This document shows positions 55,288 through 64,000 of a stretch of DNA of 64,000 nucleotides, piece by piece. Below the pieces are notes generated by a model. The model ran no database searches. It saw nothing but the letters and a program-made list of their open reading frames with translations, and was not told where the DNA came from. This stretch comes from Ahaetulla prasina (Eukaryota; Chordata; Lepidosauria; Squamata; Colubridae). How positions within the stretch are numbered: the first letter of the stretch is position 1; each line of letters starts with the position of its first letter. The translations under genes and the position numbers were made by a program. The stretch lies in NCBI RefSeq assembly GCF_028640845.1, contig NC_080539.1:157541236-157605235 (forward strand). The letters are read 5' to 3'.

Positions 55288-55572
55288 CAGGGGTGGGTTT
55301 CACATACTGTTGCTACTGATTCGCCGCACTGTGGTTCCACGCATGCGCCCGGCCTTCTGCATGCTTGCTGCGTACATGCGCCCCTTTTGCACATGTACCC
55401 AGCCTTCCATGCATGTGCTTTGCTTGCGCAAGTGCCTTCCATGTATGTACCCGGCTTCGAAAATGTGGCTAAATAGGGCAGCATTAAGTCCAGGTGGGTG
55501 GGCGGGGCACCACCCGCCATCGCCACTACCGGTTCACCTGAACCAGTCTGAACTGGCTGAATACCACCTTTG
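55288..55572. mobile_element. hAT element
   Basis: 285 bp, CAGGGGTGGGTTTCAC ... CTGAATACCACCTTTG, with TSD ATGAAGAT on both sides (55280-55287, 55573-55580; the flank is GAT/GAA-rich, so slightly less secure). It contains CCACGCATGCGCCC and three degenerate repeats of a CATGCGCCC/CATGTACCC unit. Confidence 0.88.
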
Positions 55573-55581
55573 ATGAAGATG

Positions 55582-56165
55582 AAGGTGAAGATGATGATGA
55601 TGCACTCAGAAAATCCATTGGCATTTATTATTGCAGCAGGAGTGCACTGAAGTTGATTTCACTGCCCAAGAAGCTGTCTCCTTATCTCAACAGTGCCTTG
55701 TATATAAGCCTCATGATCTTTGCAAGGAACCAGCAACATTTTAAGGACAAAAAGAGATAAAGAACTATATCTGGGATAACCAAATGTCCTATGGTACAGA
55801 GAAAAACCCTCTGCTTGAAAGGCTTCCGAATGTGAGTCCAACATCAACACCAAATATACTGTAATGGTATTTTATTGTTTCAGAATAGATATTTTAAGCA
55901 TAGATGCAATATTGATGTTTTCCCTGTTCATTCTTACTATCACAAGATGTCTAAGTGTTCCCTGTTCAGATACACATGAATCCGAAATATCTTTTGGGGA
56001 GGAAGGAGGCAAGAGTCCCACTGTCTAACTTCCTCAAGGTGTTGCTGCCTTTCAATTACTTCTCAAATGATTATTGTTTATCTAACCTTACTACCGGTAG
56101 CTCCATACTTGCTAACAGTCAGAAATGTTAAAATATGTTGTCTACAGGAGGAGGAGGAGGAGGAG
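55582..56165. other. No recognisable feature
   Basis: No coding domain recognised; ends in a GGA run at 56146-56166. Confidence 0.4.
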
Positions 56166-56167
56166 GA

Positions 56168-56214
56168 AGATTGTAAGGGGCGTGCATAAGAGCACCAGCG
56201 TGCCTACCACTACA
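56168..56214 (+). mobile_element. CR1/L3-type 3' UTR fragment
   Basis: GATTGTAAGGGGCGTGCATAAG and AGCACCAGCGTGCCTACC, a very short piece. Confidence 0.6.
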
Positions 56215-56600
56215 ACAAACAATACTACTAGTCAGACAGTAATGGATTCAAAAAAGAAATTAAAACGTTGGAAGGTCTCTACCGAAATTCTGTACAATAG
56301 AGAATGCCAATATCCAAGGCATCTTAGTAAATATTTATTCCCTATTTACAATAGCTTCTCGTACTAGAAGATGAAATTATTAGTTTAGTTTAGTTTAGTT
56401 TAGTTTATTCGAATTTATATACCGCCCTATCTCCCAAAGGACTCAGGGCGGTTTACAGGCATATAAAACATCAATATCAATATACAAATTAAAATAATCC
56501 TTAAAAAACTTATTCTAGCGCCCGAATTATTAAAAATAGAAATATAAGTATCAAATATAAATATTAAAATCAATTTAAAACCCCTCTAAATTTAAAAAAT

Positions 56601-57029
56601 CTAAGCCAGTCCTGCACAGATGAATAAATGTGTCTTGAGCTCGCGACGGAAGGTTCGAAGGTCAGGAAGTTGACGGAGTCCTGGGGGGAGTTCGTTCCAG
56701 AGGGTGGGAGCCCCCACAGAGAAGGCCCTTCCCCTGGGCGTCGCCAACCGACACTGCCTAGCTGACGGCACCCTGAGGAGTCCCTCTCTGTGAGAGCGCA
56801 CGGGTCGGTGAGAGGTATCTGGTCGCAGTAGGCGGTCCCGTAGATAACCCGGCCCTATGCCATGGAGCGCTTTAAAGATGGTCACCAAAACCTTGAAGCG
56901 CACCCGGAAGGCCACAGGTAGCCAGTGCAGCCTGCGCAGGATGGGTGTTATCACGGGAGCCACGAGGGCTCCCTCTATCACCAACGCAGCCGCATTCTGA
57001 ACTAACTGCAGCCTCCGGATGCCCTTCAA
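56601..57029 (-). pseudogene. L2 ORF2 C-terminal part (antisense L2)
   Basis: 142 open codons: RRLQLVQNAAALVIEGALV, LHWLPVAFRVRFKVLV, FKALHGIGPGYLRDRLLRPD, LPDLRTFRRELKTHLFICAG. The frame breaks upstream at about 57030, where the preceding LDYCNASTWG segment continues in another frame. No catalytic residues in this piece. Confidence 0.83.
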
Positions 57030-57259
57030 GGAAGCCCCATGTAGAGGCGTTGCAGTAATCCAGGCGAGGCGTCACAAGGCGTGAGTGACCGTGCAAAGGG
57101 CCTCCCGGTCCAGAAAGGCGCAACTGGCGCACCAGGCGAACCTGGTAGAACGCTCTCCTGGAGCGGCCGTCAAATGATCTTCTAGAGACAGCCGTTCATC
57201 CAGGAGGGCGCCTAAGTTCGCACCCTCTCCATCGGGGCCAATGACTCGCCACCGATGGT

Positions 57260-59200
57260 CAGCCGCGGTTAGCTGACTGTGCGGGATGCGGCATCCACAG
57301 CCACTCTGTCTTGGAGGATTGAGCTTGAGCCTGTTTCTCCCCATCCAGACCCGTCGGCCTCCAGGCACCGGGACAGCACTTGATAACCGTTGGGGTGGTC
57401 CGGTGTGGAAAAGTACAGCTGGGTGTCATCCGCGTACAGCTGGTACCTCACACGAACCCACTGATGATCTCACCCAGCGGCTTCATGTAGATGTTGAACA
57501 GAAGGCGAGAGGATCGATCCCTCGGCACCCCACAAGTGAGGGGCCTCGGGGCGACCTCTGCCCCCTGTCAACACCGACTGCGACCGGTCAGAGAGATAGG
57601 AGGAGAACCACCGATAGCGGTGCCTCCACTCCCAATCCCTCCAACCGGCGCAGCAGGATACCATGGTCGATGGTATCGAAAGCCGCTGAGAGGTCTAATA
57701 GGACCAGGGCAGAGGAACAACCCCTATCCCTGGCCCTCCAGAGATCATCCACCAGCGACCAAAGCCGTCTCCGTGCTGTAACCGGGCGGAAACCGGACTG
57801 GAGCAGGTCTAGATAGACAGTTTCATCCAGGTGTAAGGAAACTGATATGCCACCATACTCTCAACAACCTTCGCGGCGGGTTGGAGACGGACGATAATTA
57901 CCTAAAACAGCGGGTCAGGAAGGCTTCTTGAGGAGGGCCTCACCACCGCCTCTTTCAAGGCGGCGGAAGACACCCTCCACCAAAGAAGCGCTCGTAATCG
58001 CCTGGAGCCAGCCTCGGGTCACCTCCTGCGTGGCCAGCACCAACCAGGAGGGCACGGGTCCAGTAAACATGTGGTGGCATTCAGCCTCCCCAACAACCTG
58101 TCCATGTCCTCGGGAGCAACAGGGTCAAACTCATCCCATAAAATGTCACCAAGACCACCCTCAGCCGTCTCACCCGTATCACCGCAATCTTGGTCCAAAC
58201 CAACCCAGAGCTGAACGATTTTATCGTAATGATAACCGTTAAACTCCTCAGCACGTCCTGCAACGGGTCATCCCGCTCCCCTGGTGTAGGAGGAGGCGGG
58301 TCACCCAAACAGGGCGGCTGGGCGGTTATCTGCCGATGCAATGAGGGAGGCGTAGCTCGCCTCGCTTCCTCAATGCCACTAGGTAAGTCCTAGTATAGGA
58401 CTTCACTAGTGTCCGATCAGCTTCTGAGCGGCTAGACCTCCAGGAGCTCTCTAGGCGTCTTCTCCGGCGCTTCATCCTCTCAGCTCCTCGGAGAACCAAG
58501 GAGCCGGTTGGGACCTGCGCCGGGTCAGAGGTCGCAAAGGCACGACACGGTCTAAGGCCCCGCGCGGCCCGTTCCCAGGCCGCAACAAGTTCCTCAACCG
58601 AGCCGTGAGCCAGACCCTCAGGAAATGGCCCAAGCTCCGTCCGGAACCCATCCGGGTCCATCAGGCGCCTGGGGCGGAACCAACGTATCGGCTCCGCCTC
58701 CCTGCGGTGGTGAATGGCGGTCAGAAAGTCAGGCGAAGAGAGTGATCTGACCATGACAAAGGTTCAATGACTATTTCCTTTAAGTCCAGATCTCTCAACC
58801 ACTGACCAGAGACAAAAATCAGGTCCAGAGTGCCACCCCCAATGTGAGTAGGGCCATCAACTACTTGGGTCAGGTCCAAGGCCGTCATGGAAGCCATGAA
58901 CTCCCGAGCTGCCGTCGATGGCGAGCGGAAGATGGCAAGTTAAAGTCCCCATGACTAAAAGTCTGGGGGTCTCAACTGCCACCCCAGCCAGCACCTCCAG
59001 GAGCTCGGGCAGGGCGGCTGTCACGCAGCAAGGAGCCAGGTACGTGACCAGCAAGCCCATCTGACACCTATGACCCCACCTCACAAAGAGGGATTCACAC
59101 CCGGCAATCTGAGGTACAGTGGTCTCCTTCGGCTCTAGACTCTCTTTAATAATAACCGCCACCCACCACCCCTACCCTGGGCCCTCGGCTGATGGAATGC
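57260..59200 (-). pseudogene. L2 ORF2 EN and RT, multiply frameshifted (antisense L2)
   Basis: RT motif C YADDTQLYFSTPDHPN near 57430-57385; the motif A region around 57700; linker ...WDEFDPVAPEDM near 58120; an EN piece at 59162-58857 reading IIKESLEPKETTVPQIAGCESLFVRWGH, then TYLAPCC. The EN GDFNLP motif is corrupted to MGTLTCHLP by an indel near 58945. No single frame could yield an active enzyme. Confidence 0.82.
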
Positions 59201-59859
59201 ACGGAAACCCGGTGGGCACATCTCGACCAGGGGCACGCCCCCTTCAGTGCCCAACCAGGTCTCCGTAACGCCTATAATATCCGCTGCACCCCTGAATCTG
59301 ATCATGTATTAGGGGGCCTTGCCACGGACCGTGCGTTGCATAACATCAGGCGAAGGCCCAGGCTCTGAGGGTCTTGACCATCCGGGGGCGGGAGAAGGAG
59401 GGATCGGGCGCGATCGCCTGCAGACATCGGCGCGCCCCCAAAACAATGCGGTCCCCCTTCCGCCATATCTGCCCCTCCCACTTACCGTGCAAATGGAACC
59501 ACCCTCACCAAAGGCGTAATCCCCCTATAACCTCCGAACCCATTACTAAACCGCCACGGCGCGCAGGACTGGCTCCCCACCCGGCGGGCTACTCCCAATA
59601 CCCGCCCTAACCTCCCACCCCTCCCGACGGGTTCTCTCCCCTACCCGTGAATCCCTCCCCTCCCAACCCTTAAAATCCCCATTAAAACTCCCTTAAAAAT
59701 TTCTTAAAACAACTAATTAAAAGCCCTAAGCCTCCTATTTTTAGCATGCCACCTCTCGGGCTCCAAAGCCCGTCCTCAAGGTGGGCCCTCGATAGTATGG
59801 AGGCCAAACCCGTGAGAGAGGCGTCTCGCAGGGCAAGAAGGTCAGCCGCCGTGGCGTTC

Positions 59860-60554
59860 GCATCACCAAGAAAGTCCGGCAGGAGGCCCATCCTGGGCGG
59901 TCAAGATGGTAACAGATGATACAGTGACCACAACCGGTCTGTCAGTCAGTCCTGATGGGAAGCAGTCAATAGTGATCCTCGTGGGGTGAAAACAAAACCA
60001 CTCATTCAGACAGTTCGCCACCCACCTATAAATAGTCAGGGGTGGACTAAGGAAGAAGGAGAGGCGGACCGATGGTAGAGATGTTAAACAGGCCGTCCGC
60101 CACCTTGAAGCGCCGAGGTAGGCGCCGCCACCGCCACCTCCGCCCGGCCGTCGTCACCAAAGCGTCCCATCGCCGCGCATGAGGCCACCGACATCCCCAA
60201 CTAGGAAGGGCGCCAGTCACTCCACCGACGCCAGACGAAAAAGCCAGGCCGCCACCGCCGCCAGAAAACCAACAAAGGCCGACGGGGGCCCGGTAGGCCC
60301 TCCAGATCTCCACTGGGCCTCTTCCGGGGCTCCGGGGCTCCTCCCCTCGCCCCTGAAGTCGCCCGTCCTCCATCTTCCTCCACGACTGAAGCCTCCTCCA
60401 TCAGGGCGGGGGATCTAAGGGGGCCCAAGATGTCAAAGGCCCCCGCCGCCGCCGTCGCCGCCGCCGCCAGAGTGCCAAAAAGGGCCGGCGGCAGCCAGGC
60501 AAGCCGCAGACCGCCCAGCAAGCCGCCCGGCTAGCTGCCAGGGCCGCCACCGCT
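59860..60554 (-). other. L2 5' region, GC-rich, differing from the other long L2
   Basis: Contains CpG-rich GCCGCCGCC repeats (60436-60475) and an open minus-strand frame (60521-60201) rich in Ala, Gly, Pro and Arg with no domain. It does not resemble 9189-10220 except from about 59850 downward. Probably 5' UTR or promoter. Confidence 0.55.
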
Positions 60555-60897
60555 TTATAGCAGCACTCCAGTCATTACCAAGTCAGAAGACCACAGGACT
60601 TGATGGAATATTTACAGAAAGAAAATACAGAATAGGGGGAAAAAATACTCAGTAAAAGTTCTAGCAAACTTTTGTCAGAAAATCTGGAGAACAGCACAGC
60701 CGTCCACAGTTTGGAAGAGATCTCAATCTCAATCCTCAAACTTAATACCAAAGAAAGGAAATTAGCAAAGTATGCAAACTATTATGCAACAGTGCAATAG
60801 TTAATTTTATGTGTTTGCAAAATAATCTTTAGGGTCATCCAATGTAGATTAGAGGTCTAATGGAAAAGGAATGCCAGGTGTTTAAGATGGTTTTAGG

Positions 60898-61167
60898 CAG
60901 TGTTGGGTTTCAAAAATTTTTACTACTGGTTCTGTGGACGTGCCTTGGTGGGCATGGCAGGGGAAGGATACTGTAAAATCTCCATTCCCACTCCAGGGGA
61001 AGGTTACTGCAAAATCCCCATTTCCTCCCCATCAGCTGGGACTTGGGAAGCAGAGAATAGATGGGGGTGGAGCCAGTCAGAATTTTTACTACCGGTTCTC
61101 TGAACTACTCAAAATTTCTGCTACCGGTTCTCCAGAACTGGTCAGAACCTGCTGAAACCAACTTCTG
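60898..61167. mobile_element. hAT element in Bov-B
   Basis: 270 bp, CAGTGTTGGGTTTCA ... TGAAACCAACTTCTG, with perfect TSD GTTTTAGG (60890-60897, 61168-61175). Its interior is near-identical to 22304-22610. Confidence 0.96.
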
Positions 61168-61197
61168 GTTTTAGGAAAGTCTGAGAAAGAAGTCATA

Positions 61198-61593
61198 CAG
61201 GTAGTCCTTGACTTACAACAGTTCATTTAGCAACCGTTCAAAATTACTATGGCACTGAAAAAAGTGACTTATTAACATTTTTCACAATTACAGCCTTTGT
61301 AGCATCCCCACAGTCACATGATCAAAATTCAGGTGCTTGGCAACTGATTCATATTTATGATGGTCGCAGTGCCCCAAGGTCATGTGATCCTCTTTTCCAA
61401 TTTTTTGACAAGCAAAGTCAATGGGGAAACCAGATTCACTTAACAACCAGGTTACTAACTTACCAACTGCAGTGATTCACTTAACATCTCTGGCAAGAAA
61501 GGTCAAAAATTGAGGCAAAACTCACTTAACAAATGTTGCACTTAACAACAGAGATTTTGGGCTCAGTTGTGGTCATATGTCAAGGACTACCTG
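61198..61593. mobile_element. Mariner-like non-autonomous transposon
   Basis: CAGGTAGTCCTTGACTTACA ... TGTCAAGGACTACCTG with TA at the left and a degenerate CA at the right. The interior words (CACATGATCAAAATTCAGG, GATTCACTTAAC, CACTTAACAACAGAG) match 15539-16574 in the opposite orientation. Confidence 0.82.
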
Positions 61594-61782
61594 CATTATT
61601 ACTGATGCACATTGGGGAATTGAGAAAGCTAAAGAATACCAAAAAGAAGTCAATATGAGCTTCATTGATTACAGAAAGATCTTTGATTGTGTGTCAGCTA
61701 TATCAAGCTGTGGAACTTCTTTAGGGAAATGAGAATCCCACATTTCATTGTCCTCATGCCAAACTATGCACATAATCTAAAT

Positions 61783-62877
61783 CAGGGGTAGTCAACCTTT
61801 TTATACCTACCACCCACTTTTGTATCTTTGTTAGTAGTAAAATTTTCTAACCGCCCACCAGTTCCACAGTAATGCACCGTGTATCGTCATCTGCGCATGC
61901 CTCTCGCGTATCTTGGATTGGGGTTGGGGGGTGTGCGGATGTTCTGTCCTCTTCGCCTCTGTCCGAACGATGGCTTAATTAGCCGGCTCTTATCAGCTCT
62001 GGCAGCAAAAGAGCCAGCGTCTGCCAAGAGCCCTCGTTAGCTGCCAAGACACTGGTGAGTCACAACCTTCAGCTCTAGTCAATCAGTGGATTTGCCTGAT
62101 ACAAAAAGACACACCAGCTCTTGCTGCCTTTTATATCCTGTGGGTTGTGGCTCCATGACTCAGCACTTCCTAGGCCTGCCCCTCCCCTGCTTCTGTTGTT
62201 CCCTTCTCTCCTGCCTACGAAACCTAGGATTCAGCCAAGCCTGATTGCTGTCAGCTGGGTCTGCAGGCGTGGCCTGGAGGGGAAAGAGTCAGGGGAAGGA
62301 GGCCTCGGTATCTCTTTCACCTGGCCTGCTTCTGGCTCCTGGAGTTGAGCCAGGGAGGCCGGTGCTTCCGAGATAAGTCCTGACGGCCCTTCCCCCTCAC
62401 TGTCCAAGTGACTTTCTGGCAGCAGGCCCGGCTCCGAGTCACTTTCTGGCAGCAGGCCCGGCTCCAAGGCACTTTCAGGCATGGGGCCAGGTTCGGGGGC
62501 GGGAGCCACAACAACCAGCTACCAGCTCTGCTTGTCTGTTACAGCTGGGTGGTGTGGGGGGAGATGCGCGAGCTATTCTGGGATGAAGCTATGTTGTTTA
62601 TGGTTGCACTATAGCGCCATTTAGTTTCACTTATGTAACATGAATTAAACTTATGCACGGGCAATATAAATAGTATATTTTCAGAAATTTAAATTGTCAT
62701 GGGGAATTTTATGAAAACCTAATGAAAATATTTTTAAATAATGCTATGAAATTTTTTTAAAAAGTCAATTAAATTAAAAAAAAGGAAAGTGCTTCAGTAT
62801 CAGACAAAACCCTACCGCCCACCATGAAAGCTGGAATGCCCACAAGTGGGCGGTAGGGACCAGGTTGACTACCACTG
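61783..62877. mobile_element. hAT element (CAGGGGTAGTCAACC family) containing an LTR
   Basis: CAGGGGTAGTCAACC ... GGTTGACTACCACTG, with TSD ATCTAAAT/GTCTAAAT (61775-61782, 62878-62885). Subterminal CTACCACCCACTTTTG and CAAGTGGGCGGTAGGG are also inverted. Without the LTR it is about 520 bp. No transposase. Confidence 0.9.
61943..62513 (-). mobile_element. Solo LTR nested in hAT
   Basis: The right (5') terminus CCACAACA at 62506-62513 and the block GGCTCCATGACTCAGCACTT (62149-62168) match the LTRs at 35880 and 41417, and TTTTATAT (62129-62136) is the TATA region in antisense. The left boundary is approximate because I could not identify a target duplication. It includes a 30-bp direct repeat at 62410-62470 (ACTTTCTGGCAGCAGGCCCG). 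Confidence 0.75.
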
Positions 62878-63114
62878 GTCTAAATGGAAGACGGCAAAAC
62901 AGATTGCCTCCCAGTTGGCAAAGGAATGAAACAAGGTTATATAGTATCTCCTTATTTATTCAACCTACATGCTGAATATATTTCTAGATGGCTGGAAGGG
63001 AAGTTGGTTTGAAAACTGGAGGTAGAAACATGTCTTTCTCTGATAGCTGAAAATGCAAATGATCTGCAAGCTCTGGTAATGGAGTATAGATAAAATATAA
63101 AGGCTGCCAAACTA

Positions 63115-63528
63115 ATGGCAATAGATACAACTAAAACTGTCAATGAAGGTATGGAAATGGTGGATAACGTCTCCTTTTTAGTATTGACTATCAACAGTAA
63201 AGGAACTAGTAGTCGGGAAATACATCACAGACTAACACCGAGGAAGGTGGCAATGGAAACCTTGGAAAAGATACTCAGATGCTATAACTATACCTACAAA
63301 AATCAAAACTGTGCGGGCGGTGAATATGACACTCTATGGAACTGGACTTTGAAGAATCAGGATAAAAAGAGTATTGATGCTTTTGGAATTTTGATGCTGG
63401 AGAAGGCTCCTGGGAATATCGTGGATAGTCGAGAACAAATTAATCGTGGAACAAATCAATCCAGGGTTCTTACTAAAGGCACAAATTATAATATTTCAGA
63501 AATGTTATGTGAAGACCATGCTCTCTAG
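63115..63528 (+). pseudogene. Bov-B ORF2 C-terminal remnant
   Basis: 137 open codons. The first part is decayed; INSKGTSSREIHHRLTPRKV corresponds to the Bov-B segment after RT, followed by WNWTLKNQDKKSIDAFGILM and APGNIVDSREQINRG. Upstream, the RT YADD region has decayed (about 63040-63070). It is out of frame with the parts left of the nested hAT. Not functional. Confidence 0.78.
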
Positions 63529-63621
63529 AGAAGTCTTATTAGGCTGGGAAATAATGAAAGGAAGGCGAAGAAGAGGACAACCAGCAACAAGGTGAATGGA
63601 CTTAATTACAGTACCGATAGG

Positions 63622-63882
63622 TGTTTTTTTTTTTAATTTACATTTATATCCCGCCCTTCTCCGAAGACTCAGGGCGGCTTACAGTGTATAAGGCAATAGT
63701 CTCATTCTATTTGTATATTTACAAAGTCAACTTATTGCCCCCCCCCAACAAACTGGGTCCTCATTTTACCTACCTTATAAAGGATGGAAGGCTGAGTCAA
63801 CCTTGGGCCGGGCTTGAACCTGCAGTAATTGCAGGCTGCTGTGTTCTAATAACAGGCTTCTTACAGCCTGAGCTATCACGGC
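63622..63882 (-). mobile_element. tRNA-derived SINE with L2-like 3' end
   Basis: The antisense counterpart of 31945-32212: a T-run and CCCGCCCTTCTCCGAAGACT at the left (L2 hairpin), TGGGTCCTCATTTTACCTACC, then the tRNA-like head with B box GGGCTTGAACCTGCAG (63807-63822 in antisense) and A box near 63870. It is inserted at the 3' edge of the Bov-B fragment. Confidence 0.88.
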
Positions 63883-63883
63883 A

Positions 63884-64000
63884 AAAGACCCAGAGGATCA
63901 GGCTGAAGACAGGTCATCTTGGATAAGGTCTGTTTATGTAGTTATTAGGGATTGGATATGTTTCTCATTGGGCGCAAAGTGAAACTATCTGCTGTGAGCT
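63884..64000. other. No recognisable feature
   Basis: Short right edge. It may continue the Bov-B 3' region (CAGGCTGAAGACAGGTCATCTTGG), but it is too short to judge. Confidence 0.35.

Larger units (their letters stand above)
56380..60554 (-). mobile_element. Near full-length L2 LINE, antisense in Bov-B
   Basis: From the left: an AAACT-like tail (56379-56407), 3' hairpin (56421-56452), C-terminal domain (56600-57240), RT (about 57260-57850), EN (about 58700-59350), and a GC-rich 5' region to about 60554. The coding part is close to 9189-13624, but the distal 5' region is different. Many frameshifts. Confidence 0.88.
56220..63610 (+). mobile_element. Bov-B (RTE) LINE fragment, multiply interrupted
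   Basis: Bov-B ORF2 pieces occur in linear order on the plus strand: KLKRWKVSTEILYNRE (56250-56310); a QKTTGLDGI-like segment and IPKKGN-like text (60555-60800); GKSEKEV and EKAKEYQKEVNMSFIDYRKIFDCV (61175-61195, 61625-61700); SPYLFNLHAEYIS-like text (about 62945-62980); then the C-terminal SIDAFGILMLEKAPGNIVDS (63370-63435) and GRRRRGQPATR (63561-63595). Between them lie L2, hAT, Mariner-like and hAT+LTR insertions. About 1.8 kb is Bov-B proper. Confidence 0.82.

Noticed and set aside
56125..56367. Frame beginning with a run of Arg
   Set aside because: It reads a GGA microsatellite, then a CR1 fragment, then Bov-B codons. Only the last part is real coding remnant and it is annotated as Bov-B.
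60201..60521. 106-codon Ala/Pro/Arg-rich frame
   Set aside because: It is in the CpG-rich L2 5' region with GCC repeats, so an open frame is expected by composition.

Overview
The window is squamate, most probably snake, nuclear DNA, and it is made almost entirely of transposable elements. I see no host protein-coding exon, rRNA or tRNA gene that I can defend. The taxon call rests on the repeat mix: a CR1/L3-type LINE with AATAG-pentamer tails that is typical of snakes, Bov-B (RTE) LINE, L1, several ages of L2, a Sauria-type SINE, L2-tailed tRNA-derived SINEs, and many short non-autonomous hAT elements.

Layout. 1-5.1 kb: mostly unrecognised AT-rich DNA with two hAT MITEs. 5.17-14.15 kb: a very recent tandem duplication (unit about 2.18 kb, ending inside an old L1 copy), with a 4.4-kb L2 LINE inserted in the second copy. 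14.4-19.5 kb: CR1 fragments, a Mariner-like element holding two hAT insertions, and an old L2-like 3' end split by a hAT. 19.7-21.3 kb: a solo LTR containing an L2 and a CR1 fragment. 22.2-23.1 kb: a CR1 split by a hAT. 27.4-28.0 kb: a solo LTR. 28.1-31.7 kb: a young L2 inside an ancient L2. 31.9-33.9 kb: a SINE and CR1 3' ends. 35.3-37.1 kb: an ancient L2 split by an LTR and a palindromic hAT. 38-49 kb: hATs (one with an LTR in its hairpin), microsatellites, a CR1 3' end, an L1 fragment and SINEs. 50.9-52.4 kb: a CR1/L3-type LINE with RT. 52.7-55.6 kb: SINEs and a hAT. 56.2-63.6 kb: one Bov-B LINE broken by an antisense 4.2-kb L2, a hAT, a Mariner-like element and a second hAT that itself contains an LTR.

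How the parts relate. The only coding capacity is retrotransposon endonuclease (EN) and reverse transcriptase (RT) from L2, CR1/L3, L1 and Bov-B, nearly all broken. The tRNA-derived SINEs end in the same hairpin as L2 and so probably used L2 enzymes. The 18 hAT copies encode no transposase. Most have 8-bp target-site duplications (TSDs) that can be read directly, so many insertions can be ordered in time from nesting. I found no convincing new cellular system. The best candidates for follow-up are the young microhomology-flanked duplication, the nested Bov-B locus, two L2 copies with different 5' regions, a shared AP-1/MARE-like site in three LTRs, and unexplained foldback repeats at 49.1 kb and 38.1/39.1 kb.
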